The position numbers were made by a program, and so were the translations under genes. A stretch of DNA of 64,000 nt from Symsagittifera roscoffensis (lineage: Eukaryota > Xenacoelomorpha > Acoela > Convolutidae). The stretch lies in the NCBI RefSeq assembly GCF_963678635.1, contig NC_087065.1, positions 63,204,754 through 63,268,753 on the forward strand, given 5' to 3'. Below the pieces are notes generated by a model. The model was not told where the DNA came from, ran no database searches, and was given only the letters and a program-made list of their open reading frames with translations. Shown in pieces: positions 43,481 to 54,928 of this stretch; position 1 is the stretch's first letter; every line of letters starts with the position of its first letter.

Positions 43481-45780
43481 AGGCATGCTCTTTGGTCTAT
43501 TGAACACTTTGCTATAGGCTGTATATTTTTCTGTTTTTGTTTCAAAAGTTTATCAATTATGTTGTTTCAAATTACTTTATAAAATATAAAACGCAGAGCA
43601 CACGAAAAGTCTTGTTTTGAATTCGGCAGTTCTTCAAAAATGATGTCCAGAAAACTGTTCAGACTTCCTGAACCAAATGAGAAAAAAAACGTTTCCGTCC
43701 GCAGTTGTTCGTTTATAGAATTGATTCAGCGAGAAGTATAATCAAAATGAAAACTGACTCTAATAATCAATTTGTTACAATTAGACGCTGAGAGCAAACA
43801 ATTTTATGGCAAAATGAAAAGTTTTGTGGCAAAGTTATTGGCAATCTAGAAATCTAGTTTTGAGATGGATTGAGTTTTGAGTTAAACTTTAACAGCCAAA
43901 TGACTGAAATGTTTGTTTATTTTTTGTTCAAAACTAATTCATCTATTACAGCGCACTGTTTAGTTTATACGGTTAAAATATTAGCCTTTCTTTGATGTTT
44001 AAGGACAATCTTTTTTTTTGAATGATTAACTGCCCCTGTTACTATACTTTGACGTTATTTTTGATTTTATAATGGAATTAGTTGTTCGATATGGGATTTT
44101 TTTTAATGCGCAATTTAGTCAGCAGGCGTTTTTGTAATAAAATTTTACCAACTGGGATTTTAAAGTAAAGCTTTATTTGTCAAGTAACCATAAATTTTGG
44201 CCTGTTGAAGGATATACCAAGTTTAGGTTCTGGGCCTGATAATTTTAATACTTTTATAGAGCATCACTTTAATGCGTTGTCGCAAACAAAAAATATTAGT
44301 ACGTGTTTTCCAGAAAGTTTCAAGTACTAAGTGCAAAATTTTTTTAAAAATCCTAAGTGATATTCAAAAAAAAATTGTACAAAATTGAAATGAAAAACAA
44401 ATTTTTTCCTCTAAATAAGCACTCTTTACATAGGATCCTCTTCATAGGCTAATAAAGAACAATGAAAATACAACAGATTCACAAATTTTGCTATACCAAT
44501 CTAAAACTAAATATCAATAGGTTGAGAGCAAAAATTCTTAAAAAAGAAGCATGCAAGAGGCCTATTACTTTTATTAATTTCATGTTTGGCCTCAACGTTA
44601 TTTAATCATTAAAAAATTTTACGTAAGATCATCATGTTTTGAATTAATTCATGGCAGCTTCTTGTTCCGATCACATAAATTGGAGAGGAACCTTTTATTC
44701 TAGTGTGTTTTCGTTTTTCTCCCTTTTTCAAAATTACCACATAAACTAGAAGCCACACACAATCATCGGAATGTTACGAGTAATACATCATAATAAAATT
44801 AGTCAGTCTAATTTTGTGCGAATAAAGCGAGTGAGCACGCTTGTTTTTGTTCAAAATAAACTTCGAGTATCAAGCTGATAAATAAAGCAAAACCATAATT
44901 TTCGGTTTTTTAATCTTTGTTTGCAGACAGAAAATACCGCAATTTGAACAAAATTTTTTTTTTCTAGTTTTATGTGGCTTAAACTTACTGTGCCATCTTT
45001 TTGCACAGCAACCGGCTATCAATCAGCCTGCAAAAATTTAGGAAGCTGAAAAATTGACAAATCGCCAACTTTTAAGGACATAGGAGACCCTAAATAATTT
45101 CAATAGCAGGAAACTTTCAGCAGTTATTTTATCAACTTAGGAGACAAAACTGAGGCTGATTGATTCTCTTCTTACCTTGACTGTTTTAAGAAAATTGATC
45201 TAAGCATTTGAAAAGTTTTTAAAATTAAAAATTTATTTCAAGCAAAGTTCATTCTTAAATCTCTATTGGCGATTGAAAAATGCCAAAAAGGGATAAAGAA
45301 AGCGCTCGCAAATTGTGTATACTCTTCTGAGGTATTCATTAAACAATCAGAAAATTTGAATGATTGAAAGCCAGAAGCAAACGTAATCTGTTATTTTTTC
45401 CTGAGATTTGCAGTAAAGACTCACTTCCTGAAAGTTGCGTATTGCAGTCTCTAGAAAACTGATTTTCAAAATTTTTTTGAAAACTGATATTCAAAAGGTA
45501 AATTGTTCAGATTTCTTGAACCAAATAAAAAAAAGTTCGGGCCGCAGTTGTTCATTAAAGAACTAAATCAAAATGAAAAGTATTATCAAAATGAAAACTG
45601 ATTAAAATTTTTTGATTCCACTTTGAAACTATAAATCTATGCGTCGAGGAAAGAATTTTAAAGAAGTTTTGTGAACAATTCATGGGCGATCTAGTATTCT
45701 ACAATGCTTTTTACTCAAAAATTGGCGAACAAATACTAAACTTTACCAAAACATGTCTATTGCATTAAAATTATTCACTC
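43481..45780. other. Intron with old diverged duplications
   Basis: Blocks at 43620-43870 and 45440-45710 match in the same orientation (GAAAACTG, CAGA(C/T)TTC(T/C)TGAACCAAAT, CGCAGTTGTTC, AAAATGAAAACTGA). 44160-44560 is the inverse partner of 39290-39755. No exon seen. Confidence 0.5.
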
Positions 45781-46140
45781 CCTGAGTTCAAAGTAAGAAA
45801 AATTTTTATCTGAAAATGTTTTTATTTAAGTAAAGTACTGAAGGTTAGGCTAATTTAAGCGCGCTGTGAAGATTATATTTATGATGCTGAAAAATTAACA
45901 CGACTTATTTTCGCATGTCACTCTATTTCGCACTGTATAAATTGTTCCAATTTCAATTGAGAAAATAAAAGGGAACCAATCTAGTCTTTTTAGTTTTTCT
46001 ACTTCTCAGAACATTAGACTTTACGTTCGCTATTGTCGAAAAAATTATATATTTGCAAATTTTTGTCGCTAAAAACGATTCAATATCAATGAAGGGACAC
46101 TCGAAACATTCAGGGCTTTAATTTGATTTGAGTAGTCTTG
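45780..46140 (+). mobile_element. HINE, 5' truncated
   Basis: The interior matches the 34301 subfamily (GCTAATTTAAGCGCGCT). The 3' end reads AAACATTCAGGGCTTTAAT then GAGTAGTCTTG, with the hairpin right arm lost. Confidence 0.6.
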
Positions 46141-46188
46141 TTGCTACTCATAAGAACAATGAGCAACTACTAGCACAAATATCTCAAA

Positions 46189-46290
46189 CAGGGGCGGATT
46201 TACGGGGAGGGAGGGGGGGGGGGGGCGGACGCTCTTCTACCTTTCTCAGGGATTCCACCCTCTGCCGACCCAAAGGGTCCCTGCTCTAAA
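46189..46290 (+). mobile_element. 5' end fragment of the hAT-type MITE
   Basis: CAGGGGCGGATTTACGGGG, a G run, GGACGCTCTTC and CTGCCGACCCAAAGGGTCCC match the first 100 bp of the 418-bp element, then similarity stops. Confidence 0.65.
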
Positions 46291-47131
46291 GTACTTTTAT
46301 GCGACCATTTCGAGTCATCAAAGAGAAAAGTTAAATCTGATAAGAACTGTTTGATGCCATAGAGTACTGCTCTAAAGCACTCCAATGTAAAACAAAACTA
46401 AATCTGGAAAACCTGACTGGGAGAATTGCAAGTAAATTAATTTTACTTCTCTTTTGGAGCTAATAGCTCAAATTGCCAGGAAATATTTTGTAACTAATAG
46501 CTAGCTTTTTACTGGTCATAAGCAGAATAAATCCCCAGAGAAAAAAGTTTGCATTCCCCTGCAATGGTGATATTTCATTCTGGCATTGATGCCAGATTCT
46601 GTTTTTGCACCGGGCCATTCAATATTATTGATTGTCTCGCACACTTGAATCAATTCAGTTCAGCCTATCTTCTCCGCTTTTAATATGACTGGAAAAAATA
46701 CTTTTAGAAAATATTTCTTTTTGTAGTCAGGAACAGCCTTACTGTATTTGGGTTGCAATCCTGTTCCAAGCACTCTGTTTTTACCTGTCATCAGTTCATT
46801 TGATTTGCCTCGCTTTATTAACTCCTTCTTTGGAGTCCAAAAGAGAGTCTAAAAGAGATCATCGCAAATTAGCATCCAGCTAACTTAGTCTGCAGGGAAA
46901 GCAATGAAGATATACACTTCTTTTCAGCCGCGTTCCTTTTAACCTCAATGCTCGATCGAAGGCATAATGTTTGCAAACTGTGTTCTTTTGGTTTTCTACT
47001 CCCGTGGTATTCTTTCTTCGCCTCTCGTTTACTTTTCTTTTCATACCATTTTATGCTTTCTTACCATTGTTGCCCATCTATTTTGCTCTTCAAACACCAG
47101 TCCAAAATGAGGGGCTTGCTGTTGTGGGGAA
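46291..47131. other. Region upstream of a putative internal promoter
   Basis: Beyond about 46560 the sequence is less AT-rich than the surrounding intron and carries none of the repeat families. It ends at the TATA box at 47132. No exon or RNA gene identified. Confidence 0.4.
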
Positions 47132-47138
47132 TATAAAA
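47132..47138 (+). promoter_or_regulatory. TATA box of a putative internal promoter
   Basis: TATAAAA in the context GGGAATATAAAATAGC, at the edge of a region of raised GC. A start about 30 bp downstream would fall near 47160. Confidence 0.5.
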
Positions 47139-47159
47139 TAGCTAGCGGCGGCCTTTACT

Positions 47160-47393
47160 TCTGCCTAATTTCCTCCATTTCCTTCTTTTTCCAACTGGGG
47201 TTCGGGCCTCCTGCCTCGTTTGTTCACACATATTCCATCCATCTCTCTCCTCTAGCATCGTGCTCCATCGTCCTACCTACCTCTGCTCGCTCGACCACGC
47301 CAAAGTCCCCTTTTGAGGAGGCCTCCCTATCTTCTTCTGCTTCGTCTTAGTTCTTTTCTAGATCTTCTCTTCATTCAAACCGCCGCAACTGCG

Positions 47394-47444
<51 letters not shown>

Positions 47445-47574
47445 TTCACTTATTATAGCCACCATCCATTTCTTTTCATCCTCTCAACTTGCGTCTCAAA
47501 ACCAACTTGCCACCTGCCGAGACCACTGCCCAGATCGCCTGCCCAGAATTATCCTTTACCGTTTTAGCCTCAAG
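47160..47574 (+). other. Putative non-coding leader exon of an alternative transcript
   Basis: About 415 pyrimidine-rich bases, including a CT repeat (about 47397-47447), lead to CCTCAAG|GTGAGT, one of the strongest donors in the window. No ATG-initiated frame of note lies inside, so it fits an untranslated first exon. In this orientation the next recognised acceptor is the RIM-BP exon at 54929, so it could start a shorter RIM-BP isoform with the SH3/FN3 part only. A separate nested gene cannot be excluded. Confidence 0.45.
47397..47447. repeat. CT dinucleotide microsatellite
   Basis: About 18-25 near-perfect CT units inside the putative leader exon. Confidence 0.9.
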
Positions 47575-48311
47575 GTGAGTAGCAAATCCATAAATCACAA
47601 GTGCATCAATTTCTCTAACCCTTTTTCATTGTTTCGCTTTTCGGATAAAAAGCTGAGTATTTATAACCGTTTATAATTTTCCTCATAGAAGTTTCGGTAA
47701 TCGATCGCAAAATCGATCGCAAAACTATTTTGGATTTTTGACTTTTTTGAAAACTTATGAATGCTTTGAAGCTTTTGGCTTTGGAGTAAATCATCTGTTT
47801 TTTCTTCTTTCAGTTTTAAGTGAATGTGCAACTTAAAGAGCAAAAAGTGTAACAAATGAAAAATGGATTTGCAACTGCAAACCTGCAAGTTTTACCAGCA
47901 ATCTGATTTGTCATCGTTTTAGTCGGTATTTTCAAGATTTTTTTCCTATTCGAGCAGCACCAATCTACTGTATTTTGAGAGAAAAAAAAACAATTGAGAG
48001 TTTCAAGTTATTCGATTGGCTGTTTCTGTTTTTGTTCTGACCACCGACGTGAGGAAGCTTTTCAGATTAAGGTAGTTTTTTTTAAAAATAAAACCATGTG
48101 CCTGAAACAAACATCATCATACTAAATCCCTTACACTCAGGAATCAATCCTCACTGAAACACTTCTAATAAAAGTTTCCATGCCTTGAAAAAACGATGGG
48201 ATTTTTTTGGACAAAATGATGATAGCAATTAGAACGTAGTAGGTGTTACGCAAAGTTAAACCCAATTGATATTTAAAAAAAAGACACCATAAGAATGATT
48301 AAAACGAACAA
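47575..48311. other. Intron sequence, nothing seen
   Basis: AT-rich sequence between the putative leader exon and the MULE element. It contains the short palindromic word CGATCGCAAAATCGATCG near 47702. Confidence 0.5.
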
Positions 48312-48550
48312 GGCTAGACTGGTGCATATACAAAACAGTCCCATGCAAAACAGTCCCATACAAAAGAGTCCGAAACATCAAAAAAAGGTTCTAAAAAACG
48401 GTCCCTTACAAAACAGTCCAAAACCAGTTGAATTTCATGACCTTGATCTTTTGGCGCCGACAGAATTGATCTACGCTTTGAAAACTCAAACAGGGGCAAT
48501 TAAAGATCAAAGAGCGAAATTTGGAACATTAATTCAGATGAAAATCAAAG

Positions 48551-48620
48551 GACTCATGGTATAGTGGTTAAAGCGTTAGTCTCAAACTCTAGAGATCAAA
48601 GGATCGAGTCTCCGGCGGCA
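48551..48620 (+). repeat. tRNA-like sequence inside the MULE
   Basis: ATGGTATAGTGGTTA is a good Pol III A box and GGATCGAGTCTCC a B box, 44 bp apart. An anticodon-loop-like CTCAAAC (48581-48587) would give CAA (Leu). The acceptor stem does not pair and no long variable arm is present, so it is a tRNA-derived fragment and probably not a working gene. Confidence 0.5.
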
Positions 48621-48887
48621 CAAAAAATTTTCCAATTTTCCGAAAAAAGTTGAAAATCGGGTAAATATGATAACGCGTATATCTAGGGTACAACAAAGGG
48701 TTCAACCTTAGAGGGTTGGGCGGAGGGGAAAGAAAAATCAACGCCTTGTATGTATTCATTATTTTGCCGGTTTCAAATCGACTCTAGCTCAATTTTGAAA
48801 AATCAAGGAAATTAATTAACTTGGAAAAATTTTATTGCTTGGCAATATGGAATAAATGTGAAAATTAAAAAGAAAAGAAAAATCTGA

Positions 48888-49937
48888 TTATAATTTAATA
48901 TTATAACTACATCCTTTCAAAAACCCAATGATATCGTTGGGTTGATATGACTTAATCATAGTGATCAAGTTTTTGTCGAGTTTTTGGTATTTAGCTTTTT
49001 TGGGTCTGGCTACTTTTTGTCCTGCGCACAGAAATGCTGTTGCGAGAAGCATTCGAATAAGTTCGCGAAAATTAAGGTCATTGTTGTAATTGTGAGTATT
49101 GCCTGACGACTGAACATGTCGCCAGACACTTTGACTCATATGGAAAAAACAAAACTGAATTTGAGCACTTTAATGGGTAGCTATTATTGAGTTTCGCACA
49201 GCTACTTCAAAATCAATTGTGACGCGTTTTGGGGAATCAACTTTAAGAATACTGAGAAGGCGAGAATAAGTTGATTCCTTTTTGTCGGGTAGCAGAGCGT
49301 AGACAATAGGAATAAGGCATCCTTCAACAGAAGCGTGTACAGTATAAATCTGACAGAAAACATTAGGAGCAGTCGAAAACGTTCCATCACAGAACCAATC
49401 ATCCGATAAAGATAGTAAGTCTAATCCGGGTAACGTGGCGAACACAATAACCCGATTTTCATCTTGGGGACCAGAATCGTGAAGAAGGAACTGCTCTCCA
49501 TCGTGGGTTTTCTGTAGAGCCAGTGGTAGTTCAAAGCCAGTCAGCGATGTTGGCTCTGCCATCTTTGGTCTTTTTTCGCGTCGAACTCTATTTACAGCTT
49601 GCTGATTAGCAGAATAACTAGGTAAATGAACAGCTGTTTCTCGGTTCACATCACGTTGGGCTGCGAAAATAGTCTGTCGCGGTGTTACATCGGATACTGC
49701 TGCTCGATCTTTAAGTGTTTTTCTGAACTTACGTTTTTCGATGTCAGCTGGATTGGGGAAGTGGCAGTGATCTTTAACGATCTCAACGGAGTCGTCCTTT
49801 GTACGCACACGGCCATTGCAGCTACTTTGTCCGCAGCGCCAGGAAAGGGAGTTGTCTGCCAGTGTTCTGTGTTTAATATAAGCATACCCTTCAAAAATCA
49901 GTAACTCATAATTTTTGTTTGTAAGTATGATTTCCAT
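48888..49937 (-). pseudogene. FLYWCH zinc finger + MULE transposase, interrupted by a stop
   Basis: From the first ATG (49937) the minus-strand frame encodes a FLYWCH zinc finger at about residues 4-58 (ELLIFEGYAYIKHRT; W-R-C at the middle; closing CHF with the C2H2-type ligands). A MULE transposase domain follows at about residues 165-255, with the acidic motif DDWFCDGTF, YALLPDKKESTYSRL and IDFEVAVRNS, the expected first and second catalytic-region blocks. An in-frame TAA falls at codon 256. The same frame then continues with CFFHMSQSVWRHVQ, a family hallmark, and an IRMLLATAFL stretch, ending at 48888. The total is short for this family, so the C-terminus is probably deleted as well. Whether a partner copy supplies transposase cannot be judged here. 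Confidence 0.8.
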
Positions 49938-50365
49938 CGATAGATAGTGAATTTCGTTTCTATTGAGTGTTGTCAAGTGTTTGCAAATGAAACAGATTGA
50001 ACAACCTGTCTCTTTTTGCTTAGATTAAAAAAAGAGTCCACTTTCTTAAATTGCGTTAACTTTAATGTTTTGAAGATTATTGCTTTTATTGAGTGGCCGC
50101 TGCTGTTATCTAGGTTGTTCTAATTTCTCTACTATACTACCTATTGTTATCCGGATTAGTTGGAATCAAAATGTGTTTAATATGAGATAAATTTACTTAT
50201 CAGCTTCTAGAACAATTATCACTTCGAACAATGGGACTGTTTTTTGGACTATTTTTGGGACTGTTTTGTATGGGACTGTTTTTTTGTACTTTGCTATGTT
50301 TTTTCGGACTGTTTTGTATTGGACTGTTTTGTATGGGACTGTTTTGTACAGACACGGGCTAGACT

Positions 50366-51214
50366 ATTCCGCCCTATTCCGGTAAAACCCTGACTATTCC
50401 GACTGGCTCTCTATCGTCTATCGAAATCTAATAAAAATTTACAATGAAAGCAAATTGCTTGCTGTTCAGTTTGGAAGGACTTAATTTGCCGCTTACGCTT
50501 TAATAGAAAAATATATCGCGCGTTAATTGTCCCAATTGGAATTTTAGTAGTCAAAATAGCCCCAAATTCGAACATTTTTTTTGTGAAAAAGGATCACAGG
50601 TGAAATATCTTTTTAAAATTGAGCTCTAGATAACAATGCTTTTCAGATTATATGAAAAATTGTCGAATTTGTGTTACACTTTAATCATTATAGATAAAGT
50701 CTTCAAAGTATTAAGCAAGTAGTTAAAATGGTTTCATAGTGCATTTAGGATAATGCGGCGTACCAGATCCGCTCGGCAGCACGTAGATTCCAGGTACGAT
50801 CCCCTACTTAACTAATTTTACTAATTTTAGGAACAAAATATTTACCGCAAGCGTATATTTTCCTCACTCTCTTTAAAAGTCAGAACAGTAACTCAAGCTA
50901 TTAACTATGATCAGTAAGAGTTGCTGAAAAGAAAGATTCTTTTAAATGAATGCATCCCGTTACTTCTCCTTGAGAATGCTTTTAAAGATAAAGCATGCAC
51001 TCTTCTCCTCCTCCTGCGAGAGAAATTTAAAAAGAATTTTGCCCTCAAAAATGGGAGTAGTCGAAACATACTGTGCTAATTGCAGAAAAACCAGCTGGGT
51101 GCTTGTATCCTTGGTTCAATTGCATTAGTTTTTTTTTGTTCTCAAGTGTTATTAAACAGCTGAGAAATCTTGGCACTGCAATACGGTTTTGGTTTTCTTG
51201 ACAACAAAAATTAA
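50366..51214 (-). mobile_element. HINE remnant next to the MULE, then intron
   Basis: 50390-50680 keeps inverted HINE blocks (CTGACTATTCCGACTGGC, TATCGCGCGTTAATTGTCCC, GATCACAGGTGAAATATC). A tRNA-like fragment with a B-box-like GGTACGATCCCC lies near 50795. The remainder is AT-rich with no exon. Confidence 0.5.
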
Positions 51215-51747
51215 CAAGACTTCTCGTATCAGGGCGAAGCCCTGAAAGTTCCGACTGCCTTTTAACGTTTGTGGAGCAGTAATAACATAAACAACATTTT
51301 AAAAAATTCAATGAAATAAAAAAAAAATTCTAAAATTTGAAAAATTTTTCTATAAAAATCATCCCCCCACACGCCATATAAAGTACAAAACAATAGGTTT
51401 CGCTCCTTGGAACAAATCAATTATGGCAAATAAGCTTCTTACAACTAATTTGGAACGATTTCTAAGACGGATTAACTCTCCGTTTACGCGTTAATAGCGC
51501 GAAATATATCGCTCGTTAATTGTCCCAAATTGGCCAAAATGGCAATCTTTAAACCCTCATAACTTTACGAAAAACAATCACAAGTGAAATATCTTTTCAA
51601 ATTTAAGCTCAGGACAACAATACCTTTTGAATGATATAAAAAAAATTCTGTCAAAAATGGCTAGTTAAAAAGTCGAAATTTGTCTGAAGAAAAAAAAACC
51701 CACCCCGAGCACAAATATTCCGTTACTTTCGTACCGAAAGTCGGAAC
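51215..51747 (-). mobile_element. HINE, full length, inverted
   Basis: CAAGACTTCTCGTATCAGGG with a perfect hairpin at the left; ACTTTCGTACCGAAAGT and CGGAACA at the right. Among the best preserved copies. Confidence 0.8.
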
Positions 51748-53537
51748 AAAAATAGTCGCAGACAAACAAACCCTTGAACAATAAGTACATACCACAGTAT
51801 ACGCACCAAAAATATTAAGATTTGAAAATCGCCTTTTTGGCACATTTTGACTGATTAATTGGCCTTTTGTATTTTTTTTCAATGTCGAATGAATAGTGGG
51901 CGAACTGATCAGTAAAAAGAATAACTCTAAAATTCTTGATAATGCCGGAATAGGATTTCAAATAGTCAACCGACTCTTCAAAAAAACAGTTTTTTTTTGA
52001 AATTTTCATCGACTGTCTATGACCAAATTTTTTTAAGATTTTTTTTCTGACAGTCAGAGGAATCATTGCAATGCCCCAATATAATAAGTTTTGTTTGTTA
52101 ACTAACGTGCTCCGTGTTTTGGGAAAAATAGGTTATTTAAAAAAAATTAACTACTTTTGATTTTTTTCCATGGCTGCCCTGCAAAGCCTAGCGGTGGTAT
52201 TTGAACCAGCCGAAGTATAAACCAGCTGAAGTATCAACCAGTCGAAAATACATAAATGTTTCATAATTTTTTTGCAACAACTAGTTAACAGTTTTGAGGG
52301 TATGCTAATTTCATTCATATGATGAAATTTATCTGCTGCTTTGATACTCTGCACAAGTTCTGTTGGTTTATTTACCTTCAGAATAGCGACTATGGAATTT
52401 TTTTTCAAATTCAAAAATATTACTTTTTTACTCGCTTACTCTCTTCTGTCAGATACTAAATAAATTCATAATTTTGAGAGCAATTCAATTTGACTAATCG
52501 AGCTGTATTTATACCAAAAAATGAAATTAAAATCAAGCAAGCTAAAATGCTTAAATTGACACTTCGATTCAGTAATTGAGATATTGGTACCTAACTGTTT
52601 TTGATACCTAACTGTTTCAGAAATGCATGTGCTTTCTGTGAAATTTTTTTCTCAAACGGGAACAAAGGAGCAAATGGCCAAAGAAACAAAATGAACAGGA
52701 TGTTTTAAAAAAGTTATCAGAAACCAGTATTGAAGCATCGAATGAATTAATCGTGAAAATCGGTTAATTTTTACAACTTAAAGGATGTGTTTTGGTTCAA
52801 ATACTTGGACATTTGGTCCTTCTGCCACCTGAGAGTAGCCTCGTTAATATTCTAATTGGATCAATTGCGTCAATACAACTAAACATCAAAAAGTGCACCC
52901 ATTAATTGAAAATTTATCATTTTAAAAAAATCTAATTTGAGGTTAAAAGAAGGAATTTAAAAAAATTAAAAAAAGTCAGAGGTTCGACTGACGCCGCGCA
53001 ATCGACTGACATTAACACTTTTGTTTCCCTGTTATTTTACACCTGGTCTCGATTATACCCTAATCGATTCGCTTCAAAAGCCAATGCAATCAATATGAGA
53101 TGAGCTGAATTTATCACTATGTGCTTCAATTTAGAGACGTATTTTTACTTTTTCCACTACCAAGTAAAGTGTGCGACTTGAGCAGCGCATTTCCAAGAGT
53201 ATCAGACAGTATTTTAATTAAAGATTGTGCTGTACAATGTATTGTTTCGCGTTAATTCAGAAAATGGGACTAAAACATATTGCTTTTATAAAAAATTTGC
53301 AACAAAAGTAACTTGAACTCAAATCTGATAGAATCAAGCTGATATTTATACAGAATCCGGCTGAGGTATTCATCTTCGACGTGCTCTAAAAACTCAATGA
53401 ATATTTAAAACTGGCAGCTTCTGTTTTCGATAAAATTGGTCTTATTCAAAAATTCATTTTCAACTGTTCTTGCTGTTGCTCCAAATCAACCAAGTTTCTC
53501 CAAGTTCAAACTTCAGGAGTAGAGCTCAAAAAATAAA
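51748..53537. other. Intron sequence, minor repeats only
   Basis: A short tandem run of AACCAG(C/T)(C/T)GAAGTAT-like words lies at 52203-52250. No exon with splice sites is supported. Confidence 0.5.
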
Positions 53538-53978
53538 ACCATATTGCTCATTTATCAGACGGAAAAACTGAATGTTCCGACTGCACTTAAAGGTCAATTT
53601 GAAACTTTTTTTGCTTGTAAAGTTGCAAAACTATCGAAAAAATTTACAAAAAAAGTTCACAAGCTATGCAAATTACGAACGAAGTTCTCGTGTTCTAGTT
53701 TAAAAAACAAATGACATGCCGCAATTCAAGCCGCCGCTTATGCGTGGTAAAGAACGCAATTTATGTATACCAAAATTGTCAAATTAGCTATTTTCAAACC
53801 CCTAAAAACTTTACAAAAAATAATCTCAAAAATTATATTTCAGCTCCGAACAACAATATTTTCCAGATGATAATATATAATAACATCCGTCAAAAATGCT
53901 AAAAAGTCAAAAACTGACTGTAAAAAAATACCAGTAGAAGAATTAATATTCCGCCACCGTCTCCGAAAGTCGGAACAA
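53538..53978 (-). mobile_element. HINE, strongly diverged
   Basis: CTGAATGTTCCGACTGC at the left and ATTCCGCCACCGTCTCCGA then AAGTCGGAACA at the right. The interior is shortened. Confidence 0.6.
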
Positions 53979-53992
53979 TTATCACATGATGA

Positions 53993-54370
53993 GATGATCC
54001 AAAGAAATATTGAGGTCAATTATGGTTTTGATGAGAATAAAAAAATGTTATTCTACAATTGAGTTCTTTCAATTCGCCGACATTTTAAAATGACAAACTT
54101 ATACTAAAAAAAGCTGCATTAATTTTTTCATTTCTGTTAAAAGAAAAGTTTCAGAGGAATTAATTTTAGAACCCAATTATAGATGATCCAAAGAAATATT
54201 GAGGTCAATTATGGTTTTGATGAGAATAAAAAAATGTTATTCTACAATTGAGTTCTTTCAATTCGCCGACATTTTAAAATAACAAGATTATACTTAAAAA
54301 AGCTGTATTAATGTTTTCATTTTTGTTAAAAGAAAAGTTTCCGAGGAATTAATTTTATACACCAATTATA
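53993..54370. repeat. Two-copy tandem duplication, unit 189 bp
   Basis: GATGATCCAAAGAAATATTG starts at 53993 and again at 54182. The copies differ at few positions, so the duplication is fairly recent. Confidence 0.9.
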
Positions 54371-54928
54371 GATATTGCAAGAAGTTGACGGGAATTCATT
54401 CATTTTTTTATGTTTTTTTTGCAAATTTTTTTTTTTTTCGCCTTTGAGTATTTGAGAGCAAGAAGAGCAAAAAATTGCAACTTTTGGACAAAACATTTGA
54501 AAAGTGCTCCAAAACGTACTTCTGGGTCGCTTTTTCTGAAAAGCTTACAACAAATGTGACAATACGAGACAACTCGCAAATCCTCCGGAAGACAATCAAT
54601 TACTACGTTTCAAAATTATTTAAAAACGTGGCATCCAACCCCTCCCCCTCCAGGGTAAAAAATGTTATTTTGTTTCAGAAATTTAATTGGAGAAGCCAAA
54701 CTGGGTTCAATTGATATTTTATTTGAAAAAAAAAGACAAAAATTCAATTTGGGTGATGAAAAGGTTTCAGATGTCATCCCATGAACAAAATTTTTTAAGT
54801 TCCTTTTATTTGAAATGCTCGCTTTATACGGAATTAATTCAGACTTCATTCAAGGCTAGCGACAGAATTTACGGTGACTGTTCGGATAGTCAACATTTAT
54901 GAAATTTGTTTTTTTTTTGTCGTTTCAG

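Larger units (their letters stand above)
48321..50356 (-). mobile_element. MULE (Mutator-like) transposon with repeat-built inverted ends
   Basis: A 2,036-bp element is bounded by a perfect 9-bp direct repeat, GGCTAGACT (48312-48320 and 50357-50365), the duplication length typical of Mutator-like elements. The termini match as inverted repeats: GGTGCATATACAAAACAGTC at the left and, complemented, CGTGTCTGTACAAAACAGTC at the right. Each end is built from tandem copies of a 14-16-bp word of the type CAAAACAGTCCCATA (left 48329-48420, right 50229-50352). It encodes a FLYWCH/MULE transposase on the minus strand. The TIR words give a spurious open frame at 48295-48564. Confidence 0.85.

Noticed and set aside
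47313-47567. Frame with a run of Leu-Ser
   Set aside because: It comes from the CT microsatellite, and its first codon is not ATG. I treat the region as a possible untranslated leader.
48295-48564. Open frame with repeated QNSP-type peptide
   Set aside because: It is a translation of the tandem words of the MULE left terminus (CAAAACAGTCCC) and not a protein gene.
48551-48620. Functional tRNA-Leu gene
   Set aside because: A and B boxes are good, but the acceptor stem does not pair and the long variable arm of tRNA-Leu is missing.
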